Source: Eutreptiella sp. 'Long Island Sound 2002'
Lineage: Eukaryota; Euglenozoa; Euglenophyceae; Eutreptiales; Eutreptiaceae
Length of the DNA: 64,000 bases
Direction of reading: 5' to 3'
Assembly (NCBI GenBank): GCA_964036045.1
Contig: OZ038381.1
Span: 70,556,242-70,620,241, forward strand
A program made the position numbers and the translations under genes. The notes under the pieces are model-generated. The model made no database searches, was not told the DNA's origin, and saw only the letters and a program-made list of their open reading frames with translations. Shown here one piece after another: positions 18,847-29,470 of this stretch; positions within the stretch are counted from its first letter, which is position 1; every line of letters begins with the position of its first letter.

Positions 18847-19262
18847 ATGGGCTATAAGGGCCGGGCTGCGCTACCGTCGCGGTTTGACGCAGAGTATTGC
18901 TACGGGGGCTTGATCTCGGCTGGTCTCACGTCCGTGAGGGCGTCCGTCACCAACCTGTTGCGTCCAGTGGAGGAATGGCACTGCGGCGGCACACCGATCC
19001 CGTCCATGATGAATATCGAGCACCGCAAGGGGAAGCGACACGCTGTGATCGATCGCGAAGGCTTTGGTGCTGCTGGACGGTGCCCCCCTTCAAGGCCATC
19101 TCCGAGCGCCGTGAAGACTGGAAGTGCCAAGAATACTACCGATGCCCCGGACCCCAGCAGTCCAGCACCGGAGATATGGACATCCCCCTGACCCTACAGT
19201 GTGAGCTCATCCCTGCCGGCGGCACCAACCCGGACCCTGCTAGCGCAGCCGAGCTGCAGTGA
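18847..19262 (+). pseudogene. Captured 3' fragment of a PPi-dependent phosphofructokinase gene (beta-type)
   Basis: Inside the LINE A 3' region lies an island with balanced base use. It translates to GYKGRAALPSRFDAEYCYGG..., NLLRPVEEWHCGGTPI, IEHRKGKRHAVI and, after a one-base shift at a C6 run (19,083-19,088), PFKAISERREDW...YYRCPGP and IPLTLQCEL, ending at TGA 19,260-19,262. Order and motifs match the C-terminal region of PFP, the cytosolic enzyme that interconverts fructose 6-phosphate and fructose 1,6-bisphosphate with pyrophosphate. The PVEEW..GG and PFK...REEW features fit the catalytic (beta) type better than the alpha type. There is no intron in the fragment. The active-site half of the enzyme is missing, so it cannot act as an enzyme. 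Balanced sequence continues to about 19,475, possibly the host 3' UTR. Confidence 0.8.
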
Positions 19263-19474
19263 AAGCCATTCGCCACTCAAACAGCGTTCGGAAGCCACCT
19301 CCACCGTCCGACTCCTGATGTCTGTTTGTCTGCCTTGGAGAAGGAACGCCTTTCCTACACCCCGAGTACACCTGCCTGTCTGCGAGGCCCGGTGAAGATT
19401 GAGTCCATGGGTGACAGTCAGTGTGCACGCCCCAAGGACACCGTGATCATTCAGCAGAGTTTCCCGAAGACCTA

Positions 19475-20710
19475 ACCGACCCAGACAGGCCAGGCTGACC
19501 TCCACTGACCCACCGCGGCACCACGCGAGACCACGGCACACCGCACCACAGAGCGCCACAGAGCAACGCACCACAGCACGACGCGACGCGACGCGGCACA
19601 GAGCGGCACAACACGACACAACTGACCCTAACCTGAGGGACTAACCGAAGCCAGCCACCGCACACCCGGGAAGGCGCCGCGCCACCACGCCACACACCAG
19701 CACCACAGGCCACACACGGGACCACAGCGCGCCAGGCGACAACGGTGACGGACCACCCAGAAGATTACAGCCGGCACCGCAGAGGGGTAAGGACACGAGC
19801 AACCCCAGCCCCCTAACCCAAAACCACAAGCAGCCGCCTGGCGCAGCCGCCCAGCCGGCAGAGCCAGGACCTAACCCAGCAAGAAGGGGCGCCGAGCCCA
19901 CCGTGTACAGAGCCCACCCGACCCATGGGGCCGGAACATGGCCACACAGAACGCAACTGAAGACAGCAGCCCGGAAGACAACACTGAATACAGGCCAGTG
20001 CGTGCGCCAGCCCAGGGAAGGCAGAGGGAGGAACAGGCAAGCCCCCCCCCCCCAAAAAAAAAAGGGGGGGGGAAGGGGAAAAGGCACGAAAACAGCCCAC
20101 AGCCGCCCAACCACCCGCCAACACCACCACAGGCGGCCAGCCCCCCCCCCCCAGGAAAAAAAAAAAAAAAAAAGGGGGGACCCCCGCAGAGGCACAGGGG
20201 AACCACCCACCCAAAACCGGCAACACCAAGCCAGTAACAGCGGACCACGGGGAAAAGGGACACGGAAAAAAAAAAAAAAAAAAAAAAAGAGAGCCACCAG
20301 CCCAGGCCGAAAGAAAGGGGATGGAGGGACAGGGACCACAAAGCCCAGAAAAAAAAAAAAAAAAAAGAAAAGAAAAAACCAAAGCGCAAAAAAAAAAAAC
20401 ACACCCCGACAACCCAGCCAAGACGGACTGGGCACAGGCGAGACCCGGGCCCAGCACACACGCCCACACTGCGCGCCGGAACCGGAAACGGCGGGGGGCA
20501 AGCAGGGCGCCCACGAAACCACACACGTCCCAAATGCAGGCCAAAACCGAAGCCCAACCACGAACACCACAAATAGCCGACACTAGAGGGACAACACCAC
20601 AAATCGAGCCCAAAAACACCCACCCTAAACCCCAGCCAGGACTGACGGGGTTAACAAAACCCGCACCCAACCGCCAACCGGACCCAAACACAAACACCAC
20701 ACAACAGTAG
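19475..20710 (+). other. LINE A 3' UTR with repeated A-tracts
   Basis: T-poor, A/C/G-only-looking DNA with no credible gene. Five A-tracts of about 9-24 nt occur between 20,050 and 20,400, several preceded by C10 or followed by G-runs. The long Lys-rich and, on the other strand, Phe-rich frames here are products of these runs. Confidence 0.7.
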
Positions 20711-20759
20711 GAAACCCAGTGCCCACAGCCGGGGCACTGAGGCAGCCCGTGCCATGCAG

Positions 20760-21190
20760 GTGACCCGGCCAAACGAGATCCGGAGCCCGGGGGTAAGGCT
20801 GCATCCTAAGGCCTGCGCTGCTTTGGGACTCGAGGCGGAGCGTGCGACACCCAAGCGCCTCGGAACCCTAGTACCAGGAACGTGCATGCACGCCTTGGGA
20901 ACGGGATACGCCAGGAAGTCCGGTGAACCCCTAGGGTTCCGCCCAAAGGAGGGGACGTGCGCAAGCACGGGGGCACACCCTCCCGGCGAGACAAGCATGT
21001 CACGCTGGCGGCGATCAGCCCTCCCGGCGTAGCCCGGGGCCGCTTTGTTGGGGGCCAACAGTCAGGTCTAGCGGGAAGTAAGCCGCCTCCCCTCTTCACG
21101 CGCGAAGCCTCTTCCTGTTCGTCACAGGGGCAACGCCAGGGGGAACCATGGGGCGCCTCTCCACGACTGAGTGCACCCACCTACCTACCT
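20760..21190 (+). other. Conserved LINE 3'-terminal domain and (ACCT)n tail
   Basis: A balanced-composition 3' end. The core CCGCCCAAAGGAGGGG...GGGG.CACCCTCCC at 20,939-20,986 recurs in LINE B (29,795-29,852) and LINE C (36,781-36,843, reversed). All three end in ACCT repeats. This looks like a structured 3' end recognised by the RT, which is inference from its position and conservation. Confidence 0.65.
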
Positions 21191-23960
21191 CCTCATCAAG
21201 GCGCGGGCAGCTGCTTTCAGCGGCCTCCCGTTGTACACCACGCGGCGGGGTAATGCCGAAATCCTCCAGGTCTTCCTCGCCTGCGCCAACATCCGACTCC
21301 ACGTCCCCTCGGGGGACCTGATCTCTGAGTCCACCATATTGCCCCCCAGCCATTGGGATTGGCTCTGGGACTGGTGCGGGGCGTCGGGGGCGTACCGGTG
21401 TCCGCGGTGGAGCACGGCGGTTATGGTACTCCGCACTGAGCCACTCGTCGCGCCTCTCTTCACTGCCACTGCCGGGCGGCACACGTTCGCTACCGCGGCC
21501 TGCACTGTGATGAGAGGGGGCGCTGAGAGATGGGGCTCTGGTGCTCGGGCGACTCCTCGGGGCTCCACCAGGGGCGTGGGCTCTGCCTGGACCTGGTCCA
21601 GGTCCCCAGCCGTCGTCCGGCGAGCCAGACCACAGGGGTGGGAGGTCGCTGCTGACGCTCCCACGCCCTTCCAGCCTGTCCAACCTCTGCTGCAGGCCGT
21701 TGATGACCTTGTTCAGCAGCCTGGTCTCGCCCCTGGCGATGTGCAGGTATCTCTGGGCGGCGTTGGCGACCTTGGCGATCTTGACCATCTCCGTCCTGGC
21801 GATGTCCAGCTCCTTCTGTGTGCCCGCAGCGACCCTGGCGATGCGGATCATCTCGCTTTTGCCCGTGTCTACCTCGCGCTCGAGGGCCTGGACCCTCCTG
21901 AGTAGGTAGACGATCCACCGCCAGGTGGCCTCTGGGTCACCCTCTCCCGGTGGGCCGTTGGGGTCTCCAGGAGGTCCTCCAGGAGCGCCTCTGCCGGGCC
22001 CGCCCGGTCCAGGGGGCCCTCCCCAACCAGGGGGTCTGCCTCTGGGGGGTCCACCTGGTGGACGTCCTCCAGGGGGTCCTGGCGGGCCTCCGCCAGGGGG
22101 TCCTGGTGGGTCTCCGCCGGGTCGCCTCGGTGGGTCCCAGGATGGGGGCTTGTCCGTGCAGCCAAAGTCCATGTCATCACCCTCGTCCAAGTCGCCCCAC
22201 CTGGCTGTCTCGGTCTCGCACGCGGTGGACTCTGAGCTCCGGTAGGGTGGAGGGAGATTCTCACCTTCACCCTCCGGCTCCATAGGGACACCTCCGCCTC
22301 CTCCTCCAGCCATTCCTGGGCGATGTCGGCGGTCTCGTCCGTCCCCGTCGCTGGCGGTGAAGAATGGGTGGGAGTCGTGGGGATATCCATCCGCGGGCCT
22401 CCTTGCCCTCTCGGGAGTCCTCCACTTACCCTTCCTCCGCTGGTGGGTAGTGGGGCCACTGTCCCCACTGCTGCCGGTGTCGGCCTCCTCCAGGTCCAGC
22501 TTCATCTTGGACAAGGAGTCTCGTTCAAAGAGCTTCTGAAGGGTCTCCACTCTGGATCCTCCTGGGGGCGTCTCGCGCTGAAGCTTGGCCTCCGCCTCCT
22601 CCATTGCGGCGGCTGTGGCGGCGGCAGCCTGCCTTTCGGCCTCTTTTCGGGCACGGGCAGCCTTGGTCTCCTGAGCCCGCTGCAGCCGAGCCTTCTCAGC
22701 TTCTAACGCTGCCAGCTCCGCCACCGTCCCGGCCCTCTCCTCAGCGACTTTCCGTCGCGCGGCATGATGGCGTCCTTCCTGGCGGCGTCCGCTTGGGCCT
22801 TGGCCGTTGCTTTGGCCTGGGCCCTTTCCTCGGCCTCCTTCAATGCCCTCTCTTTGGCAAGCGCCTCTTCCAACGCTTTCACCTCGGCCTCTCTACGGAC
22901 AATGGCCTCTTGGGCCAGGCGGGCTTCCTGGGCGGCCGCCGCTTCCTGCGCGGCTGCCGCCACCTCACTCCTGACCCGGGCGGCCGCTGCTTCCTGTGCG
23001 GCTGCAGCCATGACCCCGGCCGAGATGGCCGCCACGGCCGAGGCATGGAAGGCCATGCCTCTGCCCCAGTCTGCAGCCTACTGCGGGGCGATGACGACGG
23101 CGCCCTCCACGGCAGCATTCTGCTGCGTGGCCCCTTTGCCAGGCAACCCGAAGGTTGCACGGCACCCCACAGGCACGCTCGCAGGCGCAGGCCACGTGCC
23201 TTTTGTCGGGGGCGACGCTGCTGCTGGAGCTGGCCTGGTCGGCCGGCATCCTCCCACGGTGGGCCGACTCCACGTCGCTGCTGGGGCCTGACTTCCTCAG
23301 GTGCAGCTGACGGGTCTTGGCCTTGGCCTTCTTGGCGACTTCAAGGAAGTCGCCAAGGGTGGTGTGGCCGGGATGGTGACCGCCACTGGCCCGTTCGGGG
23401 CTTGGGGCTGGGGTTCCGCCCTTGGTCTCGCTCTCTGCGGCTTCATCAGCTTCTGCGGCCAGCAATTCCTGGTACTCCCGCCATTTTTTGTCCCGCTTCT
23501 TGTCCCCGGCGGATCGCTTCTCCTTCTCAGGGGACGCGCTGCTGTGGCTGCCCTGCAGCGTACGCTCGTCCCCCGGTTCTCGCAACTTCTTTTGAATCAT
23601 GTCCCATATAGAGACGTTGATAGTAGCGCCCGACGGATACTCGTTGGGGTTCTCGTCCTCTCCAAACCCTGTCGGGGCGCAGCCCTTCGCCGGGCCGGTC
23701 TGGGCGGGTCCAAACCCTCCAGCGCTTCTGGCGGAAGCGGTAGGCGTATTCTTCCACCCGCAGCCAGTCTTCTACTGCCTGCAGGCGGTCGGCGCCCATA
23801 TCCTCGCGGAGCACGAAGCTCCCGGACATGCCGCCTTCGCACTGGGGGTTGCTGTTGCGGTAGTGTTTACCCCACACCAACCCACGCAGTAGGTACACAG
23901 CATGGGGGTGGGGTTGCGGCCATGTCTTACTCGCCTCTTGCCAGTTCACCATCGGCACTC
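21191..23960 (-). pseudogene. Gag-like coiled-coil, Pro/Gly-rich gene, cut by LINE A
   Basis: Minus-strand frames join into one long protein interrupted by several shifts. From the 5' side: a WLRVEEYAYRF segment (about 23,750); INVSIWDMIQKK leading into a charged region (23,600-23,280); an Ala/Glu-rich coiled coil (23,056-22,600); a linker; a collagen-like GPPGGPPG run (about 22,130-21,940); a second coiled coil with EMIRIAR/EMVKIAK heptads (21,900-21,680); and an Arg/Pro-rich end cut at 21,190 where the LINE A tail begins. No CCHC, protease or RT is present; these would lie left of LINE A. The layout resembles retrotransposon gag, but no family was recognised. The sense strand favours G/C without the C/A bias of the LINEs. 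Confidence 0.5.
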
Positions 23961-26900
23961 GTTCCCCTCAATGGACCAGTCCTGGGGGTGGCTGTTGAAG
24001 CGGTTGTTGCGGTCCACTCTATCTACAGGGCTGGGACCCAGACGCCCGATGGTGGTTGTGGAAGTGGGTGATGCGGCTGGGAGTGCAGCCGGTACTGGTC
24101 GGTTGAAGGAACTCGCTGAGGCCGGAGTTCCGGTCGCTACACCTCCTTCACGGACTCGGCGCTGTTGCTGACGCTCGGGGCGATGCTCTGGGCGCCGCTG
24201 CGAAGCCCATGGTGCTCGGGGTTCAGGCGACCCCGAGTGGCTCGCGAGGGATGGGTAGCCCCGCGGCGGTGAAACGCTTTTGACACGTTCCTGTGGCGGG
24301 GCCTGGCCATGGGACGCTGCGATGGACACACACAAGCAAGAAGGCAGGCAAACTTTGAAACAAGGGAACACAAGTATGTACAGAAACACATCGGGATATG
24401 TACACATGGGGTTAAGACTGGACTGGGGTAAAAGCATCACAGGACAAGAGACACTCAGTCCGAACTCATATCCCAATCCCAGGTCGGAACCTTCCAGTGG
24501 CTGGCAGGGGGGGGGGCTCAAACACAACCCATGCCCTGCTCAGTCCGGACCCTGAAACTCTGCCAATGAGGGAGGGCGTCCCGCCCAGCCAGAGGCGAGT
24601 TCATGGGAGCCAAGGAGCTCCAGGGCCGACCAACAGTGGCTCCCCATGCTTCCCTAATGGCAGGTCCCAACTCTCTGCTGAGCCAGATATGGGGCCCCGC
24701 CATTATCCCCTAGGAGTTGGTAGCTGAAAATCGGCTGTTTCAGCCTAAACTGATATTAGCTCGAAAAACTCCAAAATTGACCCCTTGTCCGGACCAACCA
24801 GATGTAGGGACGAGGCAACGGACTCTTTGCCCCTTAAGTCCCAACTCTTGGGAGCCCTCAATCCACCTGGTTCCTTCTGAGACCTCGGCATCAGGGCACC
24901 ACGGGTTCGCCAAGTGGGGTCATGATGCCAAAATCACCAAATTTGGAGTCATTTCCACGGGTGGCCCGCCCGGCCAGGGCAAGGCCAGTGACCTGTAAGG
25001 CAGGGGCCATGACCGAGGAGCTATAGCTAAGTGCACAAATTGAAATTGGGTCCCGGATCATCATGGGCATGCAGATATTGGGTCTCCAACTGACTACACG
25101 GGGGGTTGAAATTGGGGTCCCAAAAGCGGGTCATTTTGGTTACCCAAAGTGAGCCAAAATCCAAGGTATCCCGAATGGTATATCTCCACGCCGGCTTGGA
25201 GATCAGATTTGCTGTTCAACATGCGATTAACCGGGAGTTTAATGTAGACTCCCATGCACTTGGCTATCAAAGATCTCCATGCCACTTGGCGTGGTGACAA
25301 TCCAAACGAGGTCAACAATTGCCAAAATGGCAATATCGGCCGTCTCGGGTGACCGTCCAGGGTAGAAGACCTTGGCGATTTTGTCGCGCCAAGCCTTGAT
25401 TCACAACTCCTGATATCCTCCCTGGTCCCATGCCCTGGCATTTAGCTTGCTGTCACACTGGCTGCTTACTGTTCACCGAGGGCATGACCATACGGACGGG
25501 GCAGAGAGCAGCATGCGGTGCAAAGGGGGGGATCATGGATCGCACCAAAAGTTGAAAAACTCCGGATGAGCCGGAGGAGCAAATACAGAACTCAATGATA
25601 TCAAACCCTTGGTCATCTGCTACAATAAATGCCTTTCATTCCTGGCTAGTTCCCTTGCCCCGTGGAGATATGGTAGTTCCAATATGGCACACAATGGCAA
25701 AAACAGCAAAATTTGGCCAAAATGGCCCGCACTCGTGATTCCATATCTCCATGGCCACGACGAGGATCCATCCAACCAAAGATGCTATGGATGCATGGGA
25801 CCTAGGTCCCGATATATGCTACTTGCCAACCCTCATAGTCGCCTTTAGCTATTTCTCCCCCTTGGAGGGAAAGTGACACACAAATGGGGCAGAATGGCAC
25901 ATACCCCAAATTGGGTGACTCACAACTCTCCCTTCAAGATGAGAGGCCACATGGGGAAACACCCCAATCGATGCGGGTTTATGTGCCCTCTCCGAATCGC
26001 CCTTACCCTTGGTCAAGTGGCGCACGCGACCTCGGGCCGAACATTAAGGGGGGAACGGGGTTTGTGGCCATTCTGGGCAAAACGGCCAAAATTCACCCAA
26101 GACTGGTCACTCGAAAAATCGTATCTCCATATCACAAGAAAAGTGAGCCTCGGGCTTTTGCATGGATGCAAACCGAAGCTTTGCCTTACCTTTGCAATAG
26201 AGGTTGGGCCTCAAAGCAAACTGGAACCATTTCTAACACCCATATTCTTTGAAGCACACTATTTATGGGGAAAAGTGCATATATTGGCGATATTCGTATG
26301 TACATGTCTTTGGGTCATTGAGGAGCAAAAATATGCGTAAACATTTTCCGAGTAGGCCCATAGTAGGTGCCTTCAAATATGCACACTATGGTTAGATTGT
26401 CTCCGCCCACTCATGTCATTAGTGTTTGCGTATGAGCGCGTGTGCAAAGAGGCAGTTTGGCACGCGTACTCGTAAGGCGACATTGTATAAAATAGAAGGC
26501 AAGGTTGCAAAAATCAGCCAAGCCATCCACAATGTCGTTCCTGGTCTCCACTTCACATATTGCTTTAGTTCAAGGCCCAACTTCCCATAGGCTTCGAGTA
26601 CGAGCCTCGGGGGATCGGCCATTTTGGCCCAACTTTCCGCCAAAATTTGCCCTGTCTCAAAAAATGAGTTTTGGTACGCATTGGAATGCGTGAAGCCATC
26701 GTTGAGTTGGCTCAAAAAACGGGAATGCCCTGGGGCCCTTGGTCTTGTGAGCATTGTGCTCAGTTTTTAACGTGCATGCTCACAAGGCCACAAAGTTAGC
26801 GTTTGCCGACGCAAACGACTTGGGTTTGCGAAACCCATAGGCTGCCTAAAATATCCCTATTGCCCTCTTCCCCATGCAACGTGATATGCCCACGTAAAAG

Positions 26901-28315
26901 GCGCATGAATGAAAGGCATAGGGGTGGAATATGGGGTTCTGTCGGAACTCATCGTCCTTGAGAACCATGAGTTCGAGCGATCGACGAAAAAGCTTGTGCG
27001 CTGATTATCTCTTAGACGCAAAGGCGAAAAATTCTGGTGAACACGCCAGATGAAAGTACAAGAGAACCCTCTAGATCCAGCCCTCAAGTTTATTCAGAAT
27101 CTCAAAGGTACTCGAGAAAAGTCCATCACAAAACTCGCCACGCAGAAGCGACGAAAGCCCGCAAACAGGCGACAACAGGCGGCGATTTCACAGCAATTAG
27201 AAATCGCGGTAGAAATTGGGTATTTCACCGATTTCTAACCAAAAATCGACCAAGACGGATTTTGGTAATTCTACATCGATTTAATGGTTAGGGATCGGGT
27301 ACCAGATCTCGCGAATTAGAGAAGAGGGATATCCCGCTGACAGCCGGTGTCAACGGCTTCCGCACGGGTGTGACGGCTCACAGGCCTCTGGGCCATGGGC
27401 CATAGGTTCTGGGTACCGCTTCAATGACAGGGTGGATCTCGGGGACCATGTAAAACCACTATCCTATACTCTTGGCAAACATGGTTCCAATGGATTGGGT
27501 AAGTGAGAGAACATGCAGAAGCAAGTTCAAATACCGGAAGTGGGAACATGGGGGAGGTTTTGGGTTAAACAACAAGGAAATTTGTTCCAACGACCCAGAG
27601 AAACCAAGGGCTGAAGTGAACGCACAAAATTGAAATCTCCAAAATGGTTCGGGAATTGCAATAGTGTGGCAGACCCAAAGTGAGTTATAACCAACTAAAA
27701 GCATGCCAGTAAAGTGGAAAGCTGGATCTTTAATTAGAATAACAAATGGGGTTGAACTCAACATGTACATGAAGATATGAATTCGGAAAGTCAACACATG
27801 GACTGAGTAAACTTGGGCAATTTGCTAATGACCAAATTTACTATAAGCAGAAAGAGGCCAAAACGGCACAGAGAAAATACACCGTAGCGCAAAGACAAAA
27901 TTCGACAATGATCTTTCTCCGAAGATATATGAATAGTATGGATTTTGGAGACCACGAATGATCGGAAGCTCCACCAAAAACTCAATGGTAGTGGTTCTCA
28001 TTGGCCGTCACAAGCGAACACATGAAGGAAAAAAAATACAAGATACAACCATCAAAATTCATGTGTGGCCCTATGTACAATGATCCGCGACCAAAGTAAG
28101 TGCATTAAGGAAGGTAGACAAATGCCATAACACGCACAAACAACACGTAGACTCGAACTCGAGGCGAGCTTGGAGATCCAAGCTCGAAGACTAGGCCCAT
28201 GAGAGGCCACAAATGAGAAATTTTGGGCACCAAATCAATAAGCCAAAATGACCTCGAAAAAGTTTAAAATTCGGGACAAAAAGATAGGGAAAGCTTTGGA
28301 ACGCAACTAGAACTC
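23961..28315. other. Non-coding, degenerate repeat DNA
   Basis: No credible gene. 23,960-24,320 may be the leader of the minus-strand gag-like element. From 24,720 to 26,760 several degenerate units share CAAAATGGCCAAAAT-like and ATATCTCCAT-like words (about 25,130-25,200, 25,700-25,760 and 26,070-26,120). From about 27,440 the sequence is paralogous to 44,985 onward. Confidence 0.5.
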
Positions 28316-28349
28316 GAACATATTGCCGCCTCCGGCCAGCGGGGGGGTG

Positions 28350-28620
28350 GATGCCGCAGGCCGCATGGGAAGCCATGCTGGCAGATGCGCTCCACCCCCT
28401 AGGAGTCCACCCGCGCAACCTCCTGGCGCCCCAGGACCACCCGTATGTCCTCAGGCGCCTGCGGGAGACCCTCCAGGAGACGCAGCGAGACGGCATCCGC
28501 CTGTGGGACATCACCCAAAGCCCAGCCCCGCACAAACACACCCCCTCACCACCCCACAAGCGTCGGCGCACCGACACCGGCGACACCCACAGCACCCCAG
28601 GAGCCCTGCACGCCACATAA
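28350..28620 (+). pseudogene. LINE B ORF3 C-terminal module
   Basis: Encodes MPQAAWEAMLADAL...HPYVLRRLRETLQETQ and a basic KRRRTD end, stopping at TAA 28,618-28,620. It is homologous to the LINE A end (MPQAAWDALLRDAV...YTPQALRRWLQAT) and the LINE C end. At the stop, LINE C has CAA, so this TAA may be a C-to-T change. The rest of ORF3 is lost to 5' truncation. Confidence 0.7.
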
Positions 28621-29149
28621 CACGACGCGCCTGACCCCCCGGCCAGCGGCGCCGCCACCTAACCCCGTTACCCAGCAAACCACCACCACGCGGCGCCACG
28701 CCAGGCCCTGCCCAGAAGTCACCAAACGAACCGGACGCCGAAGGACGCCAACGCACACGACAACGGGCACCACTACGCCCAAAGGCACCGAACCCAGGCC
28801 CGCTACCGTCGCAACCGCCTAACCGAGCCAGAACCAAAGCACAAATCAAACCCGAGCCACACCCCGAAACTGCTAACCCTTGACTCCTAACGAGGCCCGC
28901 AGAGGGAACAACGTAACCACAGCCCACACCCACAGCCCACACAGCCGCCTAACCAGCCAGCTCCAGAAGCAAAGAGACACCTCACCAAATCCACCCTGAC
29001 CCAAGCCCGTGTACATCAGGACGCGCGAGCCGCACCCCTGGGGCGTGACCGCCGCCACAGCACCGACGACACACGCCAGAGGACACAACGCTATTGCACC
29101 GCCGCACCAGCTGCCCATGCCTGTGCCTGCAGTGTACGCGCGCCCCTGT

Positions 29150-29222
29150 CTTTCTTTGTTTTTTGTTTTTTCCGAAAAAAAAAAAAGAAAGAAAAAAACA
29201 AAAAACAAAAAAAAACGAAAAT
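29150..29222 (+). other. T-run/A-run hairpin in the LINE B 3' UTR
   Basis: CTTTGTTTTTTGTTTTTTCC is followed at once by GAAAAAAAAAAAAG and further A-runs, so RNA could fold into a long A-U stem. LINE C has a weaker version at about 37,420-37,470 (reverse). Confidence 0.55.
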
Positions 29223-29282
29223 TAGGGGGGGAGGAAGAGGGACAACACCACCCATGGCACACGCGCACCACACACAGCGCGC

Positions 29283-29470
29283 ACACCGGTGAACGGGAGC
29301 CAAGTGGCCCAGGACACCGCACATGCAACACAACACACCGAGCGAGCACACCGGTGAACGGGAGCCAGGTGGCCCAGGACACCGCAGACGCAACACAGCA
29401 AACCGCGCGGGCACACCGGTGAACAGGAGCCCAGCGGCCCAGGAGACTGCACACACGTAGCGCGGCCGAG
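29283..29470 (+). repeat. About 65-bp tandem repeat, three units, LINE B 3' UTR
   Basis: CACACCGGTGAACRGGAGCC followed by GGCCCAGGA is repeated three times. The same three units are in LINE C, reversed, at about 37,180-37,360. Confidence 0.85.

Larger units (their letters stand above)
1..21190 (+). mobile_element. LINE A: non-LTR retrotransposon, 5' end outside window, interrupted by a DNA transposon
   Basis: The sense strand is extremely rich in C and A and poor in T from the left edge to about 20,710, apart from the inserted transposon (12,365-18,672) and a balanced island (18,847-19,475). Order: ORF1, ORF2 (AP-type endonuclease, RT, RNase H, CCHC finger), ORF3 region, 3' UTR with A-tracts, a conserved G/C-rich 3' domain, and a short (ACCT)n tail at 21,175-21,190. 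The tail abuts a minus-strand gag-like gene that LINE A has cut. The 5' end and the left target duplication lie outside the window. The third ORF, RS-rich region and C-terminal module recur in LINE B and LINE C, so this is a family and not a chance assembly. I could not place it in a named clade. RNase H and an AP endonuclease together suggest an I/L1/Dualen-like branch. Confidence 0.85.

Noticed and set aside
19641-20772. Minus-strand hydrophobic frames with long Phe runs, resembling a membrane protein
   Set aside because: The Phe runs are the A-tracts of the LINE 3' UTR read backwards.
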